Shown here: piece after piece, positions 21,295-34,873 of the stretch | How positions within the stretch are numbered: the first letter of the stretch is position 1 | Layout: every line of letters begins with the position of its first letter | Origin: Siphonodentalium dalli | Taxonomy: Eukaryota > Mollusca > Scaphopoda > Gadilida > Siphonodentaliidae | Reading direction: 5' to 3' | DNA length: 64,000 bases | Assembly: GCA_032622095.1 (NCBI GenBank) | Contig: CP136061.1 | Span: 92,793,845-92,857,844 of the forward strand | Translations under genes and position numbers: made by a program | Notes under the pieces: model-generated | Databases searched by the model: none | What the model was told of the DNA's origin: nothing | The model's input: only the letters and a program-made list of their open reading frames with translations

Positions 21295-22486
21295 AACAGT
21301 CATCATTAACCAATGGTCTAATGACAAGAAACTTGAATTTAATGAATTATTATCAAATATATCCATAGAACAGCTAACGAATGAGTTAACTAATTTGGAA
21401 AACAGATGTGAGCTGAATAGTGAATGTATTTCTGAGTTATCTGATAAATTGGCCGAAACCATTTTAAGTGCAGCCGGAAATGCATTGGGAACAAAAAAGA
21501 AAAGAAATGGTGGCTATCCGAAAAATAAGGCACGAATGCCATGGTTTGATGGTGACTGTTCAAACTCACGTAGGGCATACAGAAAAACAAGAAAAGCATA
21601 TATACGACACAAATCTAATGAAAATCATAAATATATTTTAGAATGCAGAAGAAGGTACAAAAAATCCCTAAGGAGAAGTAAATTGCTATATAATGTAAAA
21701 TTCAGAACTACGGTCCGTCATTTGAAAAACAATAGTCCAAAGCAATACTGGAAAGTTATCAGAGAAATGGAAAAAAATGAAAATCAATCAATGCCCTCCA
21801 TTGAGCAATTCCACTTAGAATTTTCTAACTCATCACTGCAAATTAATGACAGCCCACTACCTGAACCCCTATTACCATGCTTTGATTATTCTATGTTAAA
21901 CAAACCATTAGATATGAGTGAGCTTGAGAAAGCAGTCAAATAATTAAATAATGGGAAGGCCCCAGGTGTGGACAAAATAACTAATGAATATATTAAAGAA
22001 TCATTTTCTAAATTGCAACATCTGTATCTGAGACTATTCAACATTGTATTGAAAACAGGCTTTATCCCACATAGTTGGAATGTCGGCCTAATTAAACCAG
22101 TGTATAAGTCAGGTAACCGACAATCACCTAGCAATTATAGGCAGATAACTTTAGTTAGCTGCCTGGGTAAATTGTTTTCAAGTTTCTTAAGTTCGAGAAT
22201 ACAAGGTTTCCTTGATATGAATGGTGTTCTGTCGGTTAACCAGACAGGATTCCGAAAACAATTCTCAACTCTGGACCATATATATACATTGAATACAATG
22301 ATTGAATTCAACCGATCAATAAGTGGTAGCCTATATTTTGCTTTCATTGACTTGTCAAAGGCATTTGACAGTGTGTGGAGAAATGGACTTTGGTTTAAAC
22401 TGTTACAAGCAGGATTGAAAGGAAATATCATTACAGTAATTAGAAATATGTATAAAGATGTAAAGTCCTGTGTTTTTTCTAAATAA
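21287..22486 (+). pseudogene. LINE linker and RT N-terminal half (one in-frame stop)
   Basis: Two stretches in the same frame, 21287-21943 and 21944-22486, are separated by TAA 21941-21943. The first is the Lys/Arg-rich linker (MPWFDGDCSNSRRAYRKTRK). The second holds RT blocks: NNGKAPGVDKITNEY, PVYKSGNRQSPSNYRQI, QTGFRKQFSTLDHI and AFIDLSKAFDSVW with the first catalytic Asp. A slip in the T6 run at 22472-22479 changes the frame. Confidence 0.85.
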
Positions 22487-22945
22487 TGAATATTCAGTTT
22501 TTTTCAGCTGCCCGATTGGAGTGAGGCAGGGCGTAAATTTATCACCGATATTATTTTCTATCTACCTGAATGATTTGGAATCCTACCTGGGAAACCGCTG
22601 CATGAACCCTCTAACTTTATCAGCTCTCACCGGTAGAGCCATGTATAGATATATCAATCTATTCTCACTACTCTATGCAGATGACACAATTTTGATATCA
22701 GATACAGCTGAAGGGCTAGGTGAAGTTTTAGATGCATATAACAGCTATTGTGCTGAGTGGAAACTCTATATAAACCATTCTAAAACTAAAATTGTAATTT
22801 TTGGAGAGGGCAAAAAGGAACAGAATACTTTTCACATTGGGGAAGTCTTATTGAAATTGTTAACAGCTACAAATATCTTGCTGTGGTTTTCAGTAATGAT
22901 AATTTATTCCTAGAAGAAAAGAAGGAGCTCACAGGCCAAAAAAGC
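22470..22945 (+). pseudogene. LINE RT catalytic core, second half
   Basis: Starts in GVRQGVNLSPILFSIYLND and contains LLYADDTILIS, an intact YADD catalytic box, then WKLYINHSKTKIVIF. Near 22850 the frame shifts by one (reading resumes as IEIVNSYKYL), and again near 22935 before the next segment. The two shifts cancel. Confidence 0.85.
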
Positions 22946-22946
22946 A

Positions 22947-23546
22947 ATGTTCACACTGATAGGTAAATGTAGGAAGTATAAACTATCTTATGACACAGTC
23001 ATAGATATCTATAATAAAGCTATATTGCCAATTTTGATTTATGGGTGTGAGATATGGGGATATGAACCAAATAATATTATTGAAACGACGGAACTATGGT
23101 TTCTGAAATTTGTCCTGGGTCTGAAGAAATCCACCCCAACTGCCATGATATATGCTGAATTGGGTATCACACCAGTGTCAATTTTAATTAAGCAACGAGT
23201 ATTATCCTATTGGGCCCTCTTAATCGATGGGGAATCCTGGAAATTATCTGGAATCCTATACAGAGCTGTTCTGCATAATTGTAGAGGGAAGCGTTCATTT
23301 ATATGGACGGGATATGTCGAAAGACTACTTGGTCAGCTTGGCCGATCCTTCCTATGGCACTCACAAAGTACTTGTGGGGGTGAATGGTTCACCAACACTG
23401 TAAAGCTTAGACTACATGACATGAGATTACAAGAATGGAGGGGTACTATGGAATCTTCAAATAAATACTATTTCTATAGGGCAGTTAAGAATGAAATATC
23501 CATGGAACCTTACCTAAAACACTTCTCAGAATCCGAAGTATATTGA
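22947..23546 (+). pseudogene. LINE RT thumb and C-terminal region
   Basis: The open frame has YNKAILPILIYGCEIWGYE, LGLKKSTPTAMIYAELG and KQRVLSYWALL, the conserved post-RT segment of this LINE type. It breaks near 23546, and the frame to 23660 retains only weak similarity; the zinc-binding tail is not recognisable. Confidence 0.8.
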
Positions 23547-23660
23547 TGATTACTTTTACAAGAAGCCTAGTATGTATAAGTTAACTGAACTTTTCAATCA
23601 AGATATAAGCAAATTAAGATTAGTGGTAAAACTCATAAAAGAAGTAAACAGGCTGAGCTA

Positions 23661-26600
23661 CAGCTAATCTGTGCAAGTTCTCTCAAACCAATCCATGGAT
23701 AATACATCTTCCCCGTAGACAGTGCATGCATACAAAATATACATGCATGTGTTATATTTATACTATATTATGTATTTACTCCCGTGAACAACATGACATT
23801 TATATGCATTGTGTAAGTATTACTTCACACATACCTATGTACAAATACTAGTACGTCCAATTCTATTTCATATTTTATATACTACATATTTTATACTATG
23901 TATTACCCTGTTTGTACAACATGATATGTATGTGCAAGTATTACTAAACAAAGTCCTATGTACAATTATGTCCAAGTTCTGATTCATATTTTATTGCATA
24001 TACTGCTGGGTTAATCTATCCATATAAAGTTGAAACCAATCAGACTATCAGCACATCTAAGCCCAGATGTAGTTGAGATGTCCAAAAATCTAAAGAGGGA
24101 TGTCCTGCGACCAATTATTGGAGAGGTGGGGAAAATGAATTTTAATATTGGGGAAAGGGCGATTGATAAATGAAATATCTGGTAAATGGAAATTATGAAT
24201 CGAGCCGAGGATGATTCACACCTATAACTTGGTCACAGGATAGCCCTCTCAACTACCTCTGGGTAGCCATGTCCAAATGAATAATCGTCAGAAGTTAACA
24301 ATTTAACATATTGTCTTTTGCTTCTGGCATTTCGGCCTCAATCCAGAGAGGTCAAACTAGATGACACACTGGTAATGTCACAACAATCCCATGCAGTGTA
24401 AGTCCACTGCAAAAATGTGTATAAAAACTGGTGGTGCATAGCGGAAATACTGAAATTTGTCTAATTATATAAGATGGAATAAGAAATTTGACCAATTAAA
24501 TTCTTATGTATGAGTGAAATACTTGTAAAAATTGAGTTACATGTATAAGAGACAGAATTCAAAATTTTATAAATGTATGAGTACTATGTAGGTCATATAA
24601 ATTATATATATATATTGAATATTAGGGTTAAAGGGTAACTTTAAATTTAAAATATTATGATTATAAGTATATATTGTTTACCCAAAGCTCAAATGACTCA
24701 TTGTCAAATAAGATAATTAACCTAATATGCTACTACAAAGAATTAATGTGTCAGACTAAAAGTTCAACCAACTGAGAATATGGGATATGTAATGTATACT
24801 GGTGTTCCACAATTTTAGTTTATTTTTAAAAGTGTCCGCACAAATATATGAATATCAAACGTATAAAAGTTATTATATACATGTACCGTATAATATGAGA
24901 CCAAACAAGGAGACCCGGTTAACTAAGTCGGCATTGGTGCATATATATGCCTCTCAGATATTGTGTGTGTCACTTTAACACATCACACGAATCCCTTTTG
25001 TGCATTGTCATAGTAATTAATCTGTAAATGTTAAAAATAGATCTAAAGCCCAACAGCCTCAATTCTGGGGAACTGGGGAGATTGGTGAACTGGCTGGTCC
25101 TCTTATGAAAACTTATGAAATAATCTATTCTAAGTGACTACTCGATGTGTCATTAACTGAAAAAAATAATACAATGAATTTTAATTTAATACGGGCAATT
25201 GAATGAATTTTCCATTTCTAATCAGTATTATTTGATTTTAATTACTATCTTAGAAAACATGAACAATTTCAACTTATGTTCAATGGTCATGGATAATACT
25301 AATCTGTTAGATCCTTTAAAAAGAACTCATGTGAGGTGCAGTCAACCAACCAATCCCAAATTTAAATCTAAATGTAAAATTGAACTCAGATAACAAAATT
25401 AAACTAAATAAATTCTGTCTTTGATATATTATTATAATACAAAATATGTAATAATAATTAGTGATACCGATGATAGATATACTAGTATGAGGTTAATAAA
25501 TTATGGGAGTTCATTCATCTAATGTCACTCTCAGATATGAATGTATTTAATATTATTGTAGGTATTTGGGGAGGCAGTTGGGTGGCCATTGTGGGGTGGG
25601 CACCTTTATGCGAGCCTCTGCAGCAAGGTTTACAGAGTTTCAAAATGTTCTGATTGTGATGTTGTGTGGTATTGGAAATAATACATAATTTATCAGTAAG
25701 TCGGGTCGATGTACCATTATAACATTAGAAAGCTGGTGTAATTATTCTGAATTTTTGTCAAATGTTGCAAATCCAGGGAAAAATCTCCATAAAGTTATAG
25801 CAAAACAATTATTTTACCAAACCCAATCCGTCAGTTAAATGTAAAGTATGTTTAAAGATACTTCTGATTTACGTCACAGATAACTGCTTATATATAACTT
25901 ATGCTGTGGAGATTTGCTTGGAGGTTCCCATACAGGTTTGGTCACCTGACCCCCCCCCCCTGAAATTTCATGAATAGTAGTAATAATATGCATGAAATGA
26001 TATTTAATTTAATCTATATGATACTCACCATGTATATATTACAACCCTTCACTTTCTCGGTCTTCTGACAAGCCGCAATGGTGAAAATATTAACGAGACT
26101 GTAATTTCAAACACCATATCTCTAACACAGATATTGTAATGAATCGGCACTTTACGGCACGCAGTCACTGAGTCAGACGGGGTCAAATTATGTAGTTACT
26201 TTTATGAATTGAAGTGTATTTGACTCAAATGATAAATGACAGATTAAAGTGTGTCATTGTTTCCAGTAAGCTCAGACCTAGAATTACGCGTAAAGACTCC
26301 ATATACATTCACAATTCACTCTTTAAATCCTACCGAACAACTCCAGAAATAAATCACAAATTCACGAACACGCCAGTCGGTCACTGCCGTTTGGCTAACT
26401 GTGTCATCGTGTCAAGGTTACCCGCTCAGCAAGATCTGCACGTGCGCTTATGTGGTCCCTGATCTAATCTGACAATGTGCCAAAAATAGCAGAATGGAAA
26501 ACAGGGGCGTGAAGAGGTAGCTTAAAGGCGTGTAGTTCTGTGCCGATACATTATATATATCGTGAGCTATCGAAATCAATGTCAACAGCGACAACGCTAG

Positions 26601-26699
26601 TTATATTAACTAATTGTAATACCATGTTTTATATTATCAATGAACTATTTAGACTCATCTAAAGTTTATTTTAATTAAAATCAGAATATTTCGCCAGAT
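23661..26699. other. No gene seen (3 kb)
   Basis: Very AT-rich, with no ORF over 82 codons that carries a motif. Repeated TATGTAC/ATGTACAA phrases at 23710-24010 suggest a weak tandem duplication of about 125 bp. A C10 run occurs at 25951-25960. Confidence 0.45.
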
Positions 26700-27015
26700 A
26701 TATGGAAATTAAGAGATGGTCAGTAAAAGTGCACCAGCTCCGCGGTGCCGCGGAGGGATGCCTGGGTCGATCGGGCCCCGCTCCACACGGTGAATTTGTC
26801 TCGCGTGGAGCGGGGTGTGCTCCACCATGGCGCCCGGTGAAGTGGTATGGCAGGGTGGTGGGAATGAGGGTGTTACCACAGTGGTTGGTAGTCGTGGGTA
26901 GATTGGAGCTGCATGCATTTTTTGGACTTCCAAGAAATGTGTGCGGCTTTAATATGCTCAAGGCTGCCTGTTGCTGTGGGGAAACATATTACAACGCACG
27001 CGTGTAACCTGTAAA
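26700..27015. other. GC-rich block with short palindromes
   Basis: A sharp rise in GC against the flanks. CTCCGCGG and CCGCGGAG (26738-26755) form a palindrome, and GCTCCAC...GTGGAGC pairs follow. ORFs of 74-101 codons exist on both strands without recognisable domains. It may be a fragment of another element; function unknown. Confidence 0.35.
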
Positions 27016-27018
27016 TTA

Positions 27019-27926
27019 TCTATTATATATTTTGGAAGATCTGTTTGTTTGTTTGTTTGTGTGTGTGTTTGTTTGTGTGTAATCGATGGACTCGAAAATG
27101 GCCCAGCCGATTTCGATGAAACTTGGTATGTGGGGGTATTTTCGGGTCAGGACCAACATAGGCCTATTAATTTGTCCGTGCGAGGTCAACTTTTCACGTG
27201 CCGAGGTCAAATCTGTTTTTACGCCGTTTTGCGCTAATATATTTCAGTTCGGTGCTTACAAATCGATTCGAAACAGCGCGAATAATAACATGCCAGTCAT
27301 AATAATGACACTATGAGAATCTTTCGTGTTTCCTCTTTCCAACGATATATAATATGTATGTATCCGTTTTAGTTATCTGCCTCAATTATTAAGAAGAAGT
27401 GGTACGATCTTCTATCAGGGTAAAAACAATGCGTAACTTCTATGACGTCGTTAGAGGTCATAAAGTTAGATCACGTTAACTCTTACCCGGCCGATGCATT
27501 TGACTGTTTCAGACGTCTTGGCGATATCTCGGGCACCGATGGTAATTTATCTTTACGTTGAAACTTGAGGCGCGTTTATATACTTCAGTGGAAATCAAAT
27601 CGGGTTAAACTGGCGGATTTTTACGGACGAAATTTGATGCATAGGGTATCTCGGTATCCGCTGGGCCGATTTCCCGGTATCCGCTGGGCCGATTTCCACC
27701 ATTTTTGGGGTGTTGGTGTTTGACCCCACCTGACCTTGACCTTCAAAATGGTCAATTCAAGGTCAAATCGGGTAAAACCGGATGGATTTCGACGGGTACT
27801 TTTGTCGGGTATACTTTTGTTCGGGCACTGTGTTTTGGACGGGTCAAATCGTGACCCCACTTGACCTTGGCCTTCAAAATAGACAATTCAAGGTCAAAGC
27901 CCGGACGAAGTCGGGTCACCTTCTAG
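27019..27926 (+). mobile_element. Non-autonomous Helitron H1
   Basis: Starts TCTATTATATATTTTGG after an A and ends CTAG before a T, the A^T insertion rule. Just before the end is the hairpin CCCGGACGAAGTCGGG. The interior has (GTTT)n near 27045, then repeated AAGGTCAAATCGGGTAAA, TTTCGACGGGTACTTTTGTC, and GTTTTGGACGGGTCAAATCG blocks. No Rep/helicase is coded. Family shared with 45782-46390 and with the ends at 54595-57267. Confidence 0.85.
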
Positions 27927-28424
27927 TATGTATATATGTTAATTGATGTTGTCTAAATGTCATTAATTGATTTACATAGACAATAAACTTAATTGATTGA
28001 CAATTACAAAGTAGGTGCGAGTTCTGCAGACGCCCGATTTATCAGGTTGTCTGTTGATTGCTTAATTATGTAACGCAAGCGCAACTGTCTTAACCACAAC
28101 ATTGTTGCAATTTAATTCTTCTGAATGTGGAAATGTGGGGGGGGGCGAACAAAATAAAACTAATTTCGATGAAAATGCTGTATATAAATCCAATTTCGTC
28201 AATGTTTCTTCGTTTTCTCAAGCATAAATTTATACAAATTGTATTTTTGCAGAATGATCTGCTATTGGGCTAACCGATATAGTAAGTGAGTGGACCCCTC
28301 CATGCAACTTACATGTATGCTGTGGCGGGAGAAAACAAAAGTAACAGTGACGAAATGAGTTATATATACGCACGTACGCGTACCCAAACTTTGGTAAACA
28401 GTATTCAACATTAATTTGATTAGC
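27927..28424. other. No gene seen
   Basis: AT-rich; a G9 run at 28138-28146. Confidence 0.35.
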
Positions 28425-28740
28425 AGCTTCAAGCCTAACACACCATCAGTTGGAGATTTCGCATCGAAAATAGGTTACAAATGAAATTATGTTGTAACAT
28501 TTTTGATTCACCATTTATAGTGTGAAATTGGTCGTGACTAAATTTGCATCAGTTGGAAATTCCTAACCTTTATGGTTGTGCCCGGCTAACGATTCGAAAT
28601 TTCCAACAGCTGGGTAGAGGGTGCAAATAGAATTTTCCAAGTAAAGGAATTGATTCTGGTTCAAAGAAGGTGCAGTTATAAATTCCAATTGTTACACCCC
28701 AACGGAGACATTATAGACACGTCTCTGTAAATATGTTTTA
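28425..28740 (+). repeat. Dispersed repeat related to 41830-42870
   Basis: Shares CATCAGTTGGA-type phrases, GGTGCAGTT...AATTCC, and the end block ACACCCCAACGGAGAC...GACACGTCTCTG with 42818-42862. Unclassified. Confidence 0.6.
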
Positions 28741-30289
28741 AATATAAATTTGCTCACCGCAATTCTGATAGAGATGGATCAGCCCTCTTATCTTCATATA
28801 TTCATTCCAGCCACTTTCGCAGAATTGGGCGTTTTACTGTTGACCGTCCAGGAGTTTACTTTCGACAGAATGACTTGCACACTGACGAGTTCATATTATT
28901 ATCGTGCAACAAATTTAATTAATCGTCCCGTTATCACTGGGTTTATATGTGTCGTCTAAATTGGATATATTATTTCACTAGTGCCTTCATAATTAAGACG
29001 GCCGGTGTGCGTCTTGTTTGGGATTGATAAACAACATCAGAAATATAATTTATGTTATGTTATTTCTGAGTTTGAATGCTAACTTTAACTACAAGCACAA
29101 ATTTCTCAGTTCCAATCGACAATATTTTGTTAGGAGTTCATAGAACTTTATATTAGAAGGTGTGTGCCAATAGTGTTTCGTTATGTATTTAATTCGCAAG
29201 TGATTCAGGTTGGTACATTTCATGATGAAGTGGTATTCATCACCCACTTCATTTCTAGACATTCAACATATGGTGTCCTTTGTTGCACACTTACCCCATC
29301 TACATGTTTCCACCTCCAGTCTATGATTGCACGTATGTATTTTGATCAGATATTTTCTAAGATTAAAAGGCAAGTCCAGCATATACTATTCTAAACAAAG
29401 AGTTGTTTTCAATTTTTTATAAAAAGTTCCTCTTGTATAGGCAAGAATATAATACATGTAGTTTCCTGTGTATAAAATAAGAAATATGCATCGAACACCG
29501 TGTTCCGGAAACGCTGCAATGTAAGGGTTAGAGCACAAGAATTGTTCGTTACCAGAATCAATCGAGCCGAAGACGAGATTTATTCTGGTGAAGAACTATT
29601 CGCGTGCTCTGACCTACTTAGAGCACAATTGATCCCGCATAATGAAATCAACTGGAATTGTGCCGTTGGGCGTGTTTTGACAACGATGCACAATCCGTGC
29701 GCTGGCCGCGATTGGACACAATAGCCGGTTAGCCACGCCCAATAACGTGATTAACATGAACTGATCGCCGCCGTTGAATGTGAATAAATGTCCGAAACAA
29801 CACGGATTGGTCTCACGTTGAAGCGCCCGTCCGATTTGTCTGTTATGAGTTGCGTGTGCATAAAAATGGCATAATCTATTCCTTCGCCAGCCTTGGGAAT
29901 TGGTGTGCTTGACTAAAAATCAGGGAACGATTGTAACAATGTGATTGTGCTCTAACAATTGATATTGATTTGATTTCGACTGTTCTGGTATAACATAATA
30001 ATAACATACATACAAACAATTTGGAGTTTACGGCTCGCGTTCGTTCGAAACGTAGCATGCGGCATTACATTTGCTAAAACATATATAAATAGTAACGAAG
30101 AAATGTCCCAATTGATTACCAAAGTTGATAAGAACTTGTATATCGATATAAAATTAATATGTATTCTTAAAGCGTTTCCTGGCAGGTGTCTTCGACTCAT
30201 ATTTATTAGTGTGTGCCCGGAAACTATATAAAACGTGCTTTGGATGAGATAGACCATCTGCAATGAAAACATATGGCAGATTAAAAGGA
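28741..30289. other. No gene seen
   Basis: Unassigned. Short ORFs lack motifs. GAGCACAA phrases recur at 29531, 29620 and (reversed) 29945. Confidence 0.4.
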
Positions 30290-30640
30290 TAAACTGAGGT
30301 AAGATATGATCACTGAAAGGATAACATAAGGTAAGATATGATCATTGAAAGACTAAAATAAGGTAAGATATGACCAACTAAAGGATAGAATATGGTACGA
30401 TATGACCAATTATAGCATAACATAAGGTAATATATCATTAATTATAGGATAACATAAGGTAAGGTATGATCAATGAAAGACTAAAATAAGGTAAGATATG
30501 ACCAATTAAAGGATAGATATAAGAGACATGTAAGAAATGATCAACTAAAGGATAACATAAGGTATGGTATGGTCAATCAAATGATAACATAGTAGTACGA
30601 TATCATCAAAGGATAACATACGGTAAAATATGATACATTT
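30290..30640. repeat. Minisatellite of about 35-bp units
   Basis: About nine degenerate copies of AAAGGATAACATAAGGTAAG followed by ATATGATCA. Some units form a higher-order pair: the phrase GAAAGACTAAAATAAGGTAA recurs at 30347 and 30475. Confidence 0.85.
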
Positions 30641-31830
30641 TCTTTAAAGTATTCGATAAAACATTAATTCTTAAAGCGAAAGCTCTGAGGAGCTTCCGAT
30701 CGATTCGAAGGGGTCATATTTGTTTATGTAAATGCATATTTATAATACGAGTTTTTATAAAATAACGGACAATTACCGAAACGTATATCGTCGTTTGTAT
30801 CTCTTAGAAGCCAAAGTGAATACGATTGCCTTATTTCACTGTTGCTTTCGTTATATCGCTTTAGCTTGTCGGCGGTTTACGTGACGCGAATCAATACGCC
30901 AGTACATATCGGACTTATTTACTTAAGTGAAGTTACTGGCCATTGATCGTAAATCGTAATTTTCAATATGTCGTCTCCTTGTTTTGAACAATTCATTAAT
31001 TAGAAAATATGTATATGTTGGGTGAAGAATACCTTATAGACAGAGAAATGGATTGGGAAAATTTAATGGAGCAATGATGCAACTAGTTCTGCCAGTGCAT
31101 TGCCAGTGTCTGTACAAGTACCTAACAGTAACAGTACTGCTTCCACTATTACTAGTTCTAGTATCACAACTTCAGCCAATACTACACAGAACCACGAATC
31201 AAGATTCAGACGCATGTGTGAGTCTGAGATTAATAATTTCAATGATCAACAAAAGATATTAAAACTTTGCAGCGGCTATCGGAATGTATTACACCATATA
31301 CATTGCGTGAATATCTATTCAACTTTATTACACGATCCTAACCTTATTCCATTCAATAAAACCATTATATAAATTGTGATATGAAACGTCATTGCATATC
31401 ATGAGATGGTGCCAGGTTACCTTTGACTTTCGGTTTGTCGTCAGTTTATATTCCGTCGCTACTTCTCGAACTCAATATGGCTTCCAATATTTTTCCAACA
31501 CTCTAATGAATGAAAAGCTTGAAAAGTTATCTCATTAAATATACGCCATTACATACGTTAAGGAGTCTCTATTATTGATTGATGATTTAACGTCGGTTTA
31601 GTCGCGAGGCCATATTACGACAAAGAACAGAATCAGGTATCAAAAAGAACGGAGCGAAGCAACTGTGTATATAAATCAGACAGTAGATTAGATTAAAACA
31701 ATGCAAAGATGAGCTATGTACAAATAAAATCACCAATATGAATGTTTCCACTTGGAGTCAGGAATATAAATTCAAGAACTGACTAGTGTGCAATCATAAT
31801 ATAAAACGTATAAAATTGTTCAAGAATAGA
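30641..31830. other. No gene seen
   Basis: The two overlapping plus-strand ORFs at 31053-31372 are Ser/Thr-rich, without a known domain. I do not call them. Confidence 0.4.
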
Positions 31831-33140
31831 TCATAAATAGCAAGTGAAGAACACGAAAGGATCCACATCGAAATAGGTCAAGTAGCTTTTAGAATCAGAT
31901 TTTGCAGTGATAAGGTATTTATGATATTTGGTGAATCGTGCATGAACCTTTATTAATGCGTCAAGCTGATTGTCGGGTGGGTGAGCCAGAGTGGCATCCT
32001 TCGCCAACCGACAGCCTCGATCCACAAATAATGTTTTTTTTTTTTTAGAGCTAACCGTTTCTTTTGAAAGCTCAAAGACGTGCCTCTCTTTCTGAGAGTC
32101 GAATCGTTTGAGTGATTTTGGCGATCTGTTTCGAAGCAACGGGCGATTTTACTTTTGGAACAATAGGATCAACTTGTTTCGGAGGAAAAGTCTCAGCGGC
32201 AGAAGCTGTATGCATAACCTGCGCTTTAGGTTCTGAAACATGAATAATATCAGTCGCATCAACTTGTGTTGCGAGTGCTATACATGTACTGACGAGTTTG
32301 GTTTGACTCCGTCTGAGTGCTTAAATCAACACACGTTGTGGTGGACACGATTTCTGAGTATGTGATCTGTGGAATGGATGGGCGAGGACCAACTATTTGC
32401 GTAGCATCTATATATGACAGATGCCTCTCAGATTTACATCGTTGGATCTTGAATTCATAGTCCCAAATTGGGAGATGAACGATTCATTGCAGTATGTGAA
32501 CCTTGACAATTTGAACATTTCTTAAGATTCGTACTATCCTTATGATCATGACCATAAATTGAACATCGCGCAATATGATTTCTTTAAGTTCACAATGTTC
32601 CTGGCCATGACCATACCCCTGACATTTAAAACACCGCAATGGGCTTGGAACATATGTACGTAAATCCATCTTCATATACCCAACCTTCAATATCCATGGA
32701 TGTTCGCATCGATTGAAGGTCAGAAGATAACTGTTCAACTGAACTGTTTGACCATCAACCGTCTTCGTAAATATACGGACGTCTGGAACTCCCTGTGGTG
32801 CTAACTCAACCACTATATCTGACTCAGAAGAATCAACCATATCGCGAGTTATCAACACAGCTCTGCTACTGTTGAATGCCTTGTGATGAATAACCAACAC
32901 TGGCGTGTGTACAATAGACGTTAATTGCACAAGAGCTCCAGGTTGAATTTCTGAGCGGCCCACTCCTGATCGGTTTGACATATTTTAATTGTCCTGCTAT
33001 GCATTGGAACCTTTTATCAATCACAAATACAGAAGTTCTCTTGACATTTGGATCAAAACCAAGTACTAAGGATACACCTCAGCATCAGTGGAACTAGGCG
33101 GATGGTCATTCTTCCGTTTTTGTTTGTTATGAGTTGCCAT
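31831..33140 (-). pseudogene. LINE ORF1 (gag-like, CCHC zinc knuckle), frameshifted
   Basis: An RNA-binding ORF1 protein of a Jockey/CR1-type non-LTR element. ATG at 33140 opens a short basic start. Near 32990-33070 another frame reads VLGFDPNVKRTSVFVIDKRF. The best frame is 32484-32981: VELAPQGVPDVRIFTKTVDG, LTFNRCEHP, VGYMKMDLRTYVPSPLRCFK, then the knuckle CFKCQGYGHGQEHC. After a frameshift near 32580 two more Cys/His modules follow (CSIYGHDH and CSNCQGSHT, with one Cys lost). A Lys/Pro-rich tail continues to about 32095, and an ORF of 102 codons to 31831 may be part of it. The matching ORF2 is not found downstream, so the element is truncated 3'. Confidence 0.75.
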
Positions 33141-33720
33141 ATGAAAAGCAAATAGTCGACAACTAGCCCACCAGCCGCCTCGAAAACCCTTCGAATAATG
33201 GTCGGGCCAAAGACTGCAGGTACGTAGCTGAAGCGGTCACCCGTTTAGCCACTGAATATAGTAGCCTCCCTGTACCTCGCTACAGTGAGACAGGCGTGAA
33301 TAGTACACAATTGAAACATTTAACAGAACAGATGGCAGAAATGTAAACTGAACCACTGTGACGAGGCGTGACTAGCCGATTGATTGAGCCGGGTCAACTC
33401 AACCACCCGTCTTGAAGAGATGTAGGACCAAAGAGGACCATGAGCTACGCCGCCTCCGTAGGTCGATGCCCCACGTGATACGGCCGCCCTAGTACCTCCA
33501 GGACTCATATACCACACCCCACGGGATGCACCCAACGCAAACAGGGTGCCACATTAAGGGATTCTTACCCCTCGCAGTGGGGCGGTAGGCCTATTCTAAC
33601 CGGGCCCACACGGGGTTAAGGAATCTCTATTTATCTGGGACTATTTCTTTACGCGGGCAAACAACGCACAGTCAAACGTCGTCGCATGCTTCATAGAAAA
33701 CTATGCTAGCCTCACTCCCA
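33141..33720 (-). other. GC-richer leader upstream of LINE ORF1
   Basis: No ORF with motifs. Position and composition suggest the LINE 5' untranslated/promoter region, including short inverted phrases (GTAGGTCGATGCCCCACGTG, CACCCCACGGGATG). This assignment is inference. Confidence 0.35.
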
Positions 33721-34726
33721 TTTGTTGAGTTAAGTATGTTTTATCGAGGTTTTGGATAATCAAAAAAAAATAGAATCCACAACTCGTCTCCAGCTCATAA
33801 CGGATTTACAAAACTCTTTCAATAAAATATTTCTGGACCTCGCCAAAAGCTCGGTCAAGGCCTAATTTACTGGACTCGTTTTGAAAATAGCGCTACAAAC
33901 TGGGGACTCGTTGTAGATCCTCGATTTCTGCTAGCGGTTCATAAAACAGATGGCTCATAATTTGAGCCATCCACATCTGGGCCTCCCTTTTATACCCGGA
34001 CACATACGCATGATGATATATGTTGTTTGATGATCATCAATTCTCTTAATGTTGCGAGATACTCAAAATTAAACACAAACAGTTGAAAGGCGTGATTTTG
34101 ACGCGCACAGGTGATACTCCTTGATATAATTATTAGAAAGACGAAACCTAAAGCATATGAGACCGATGACAATCTTAGGATTGCTGTTATTCTACTGAGC
34201 ATTTTGAATCGAAACATCCCATTACTTAGGAAATGTAAATAAAATAGTAAAAAAAAATCGACCAAAACTGGTGAATGTCAGTTATTAAGGTGTGTTATCA
34301 TGGTAACATGTACCCATATATATCTGCGGCCCTCGTTATAGCTGTACCGGGGATTTAGGTAAATTGTGCCTGCCAAATAACAATGGCTGACTCATAACGT
34401 TGTGCACCGAAGAATGGTGCGAACTGGTAATCCACTGAATTCGTACATTTTACACTACACCACCATATGTTTTGTCGAGGCAGACTCACAAACCCGAAAG
34501 TGACAAGTCCACCCTATAACGCTTTCTTGACTGATTTGGAGAAACTTGCATAGTCGATTGTGGTTTAAATTCATATTTCAGCATTTTATCTCGCATTTAA
34601 CTAGATATTTCAACACGATGAATTTAAATGTGCATACATGGACGGAAATGCAGTCACGCGAGCATTAAAATTTTGAGCTAAAGTTTTATGACGCAATAAC
34701 ATAAGTATGTTGCATACACATTATAC
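33721..34726. other. No gene seen
   Basis: Unassigned AT-rich sequence. Confidence 0.4.
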
Positions 34727-34873
34727 AGTTGTCGCCCGTTGTCGAGGGAGACATTGAGATTTGTCACCCGCTCGAGAACGGAATGTCTCCCTCGGTGCGA
34801 AGCTCCGATGGAGACATTCCGTTCTCGAGCGGGTGACAAATCTCAATGTCTCCCGAGAAGAAGGGCAACAACT
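34727..34873. mobile_element. Foldback element with perfect 45-bp arms
   Basis: Arms 34746-34790 and 34810-34854 are perfect inverted repeats (45 of 45) around a 19-nt loop. Weaker pairing extends outward to 34727 and 34873 (GTTGTCGCCC versus GGGCAAC). Phrases GGGAGACA and GTCGCCCG also occur at 35697-35755. Probably a small MITE; it would form a near-perfect dsRNA if transcribed. Confidence 0.8.

Larger units (their letters stand above)
20930..23660 (+). mobile_element. APE-type LINE, 5'-truncated and decayed
   Basis: Endonuclease C-terminus, linker, RT and thumb of a non-LTR retrotransposon ORF2 in order on the plus strand. The 5' end is lost within the endonuclease. At least four lesions separate the readable parts. 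The clade is not certain; the sequence style is that of LINEs widespread in molluscs and cnidarians. Confidence 0.85.

Noticed and set aside
31053-31372. Ser/Thr-rich ORF as a host exon
   Set aside because: Two overlapping frames are equally open, there are no splice signals of quality, and no similarity is recognised.
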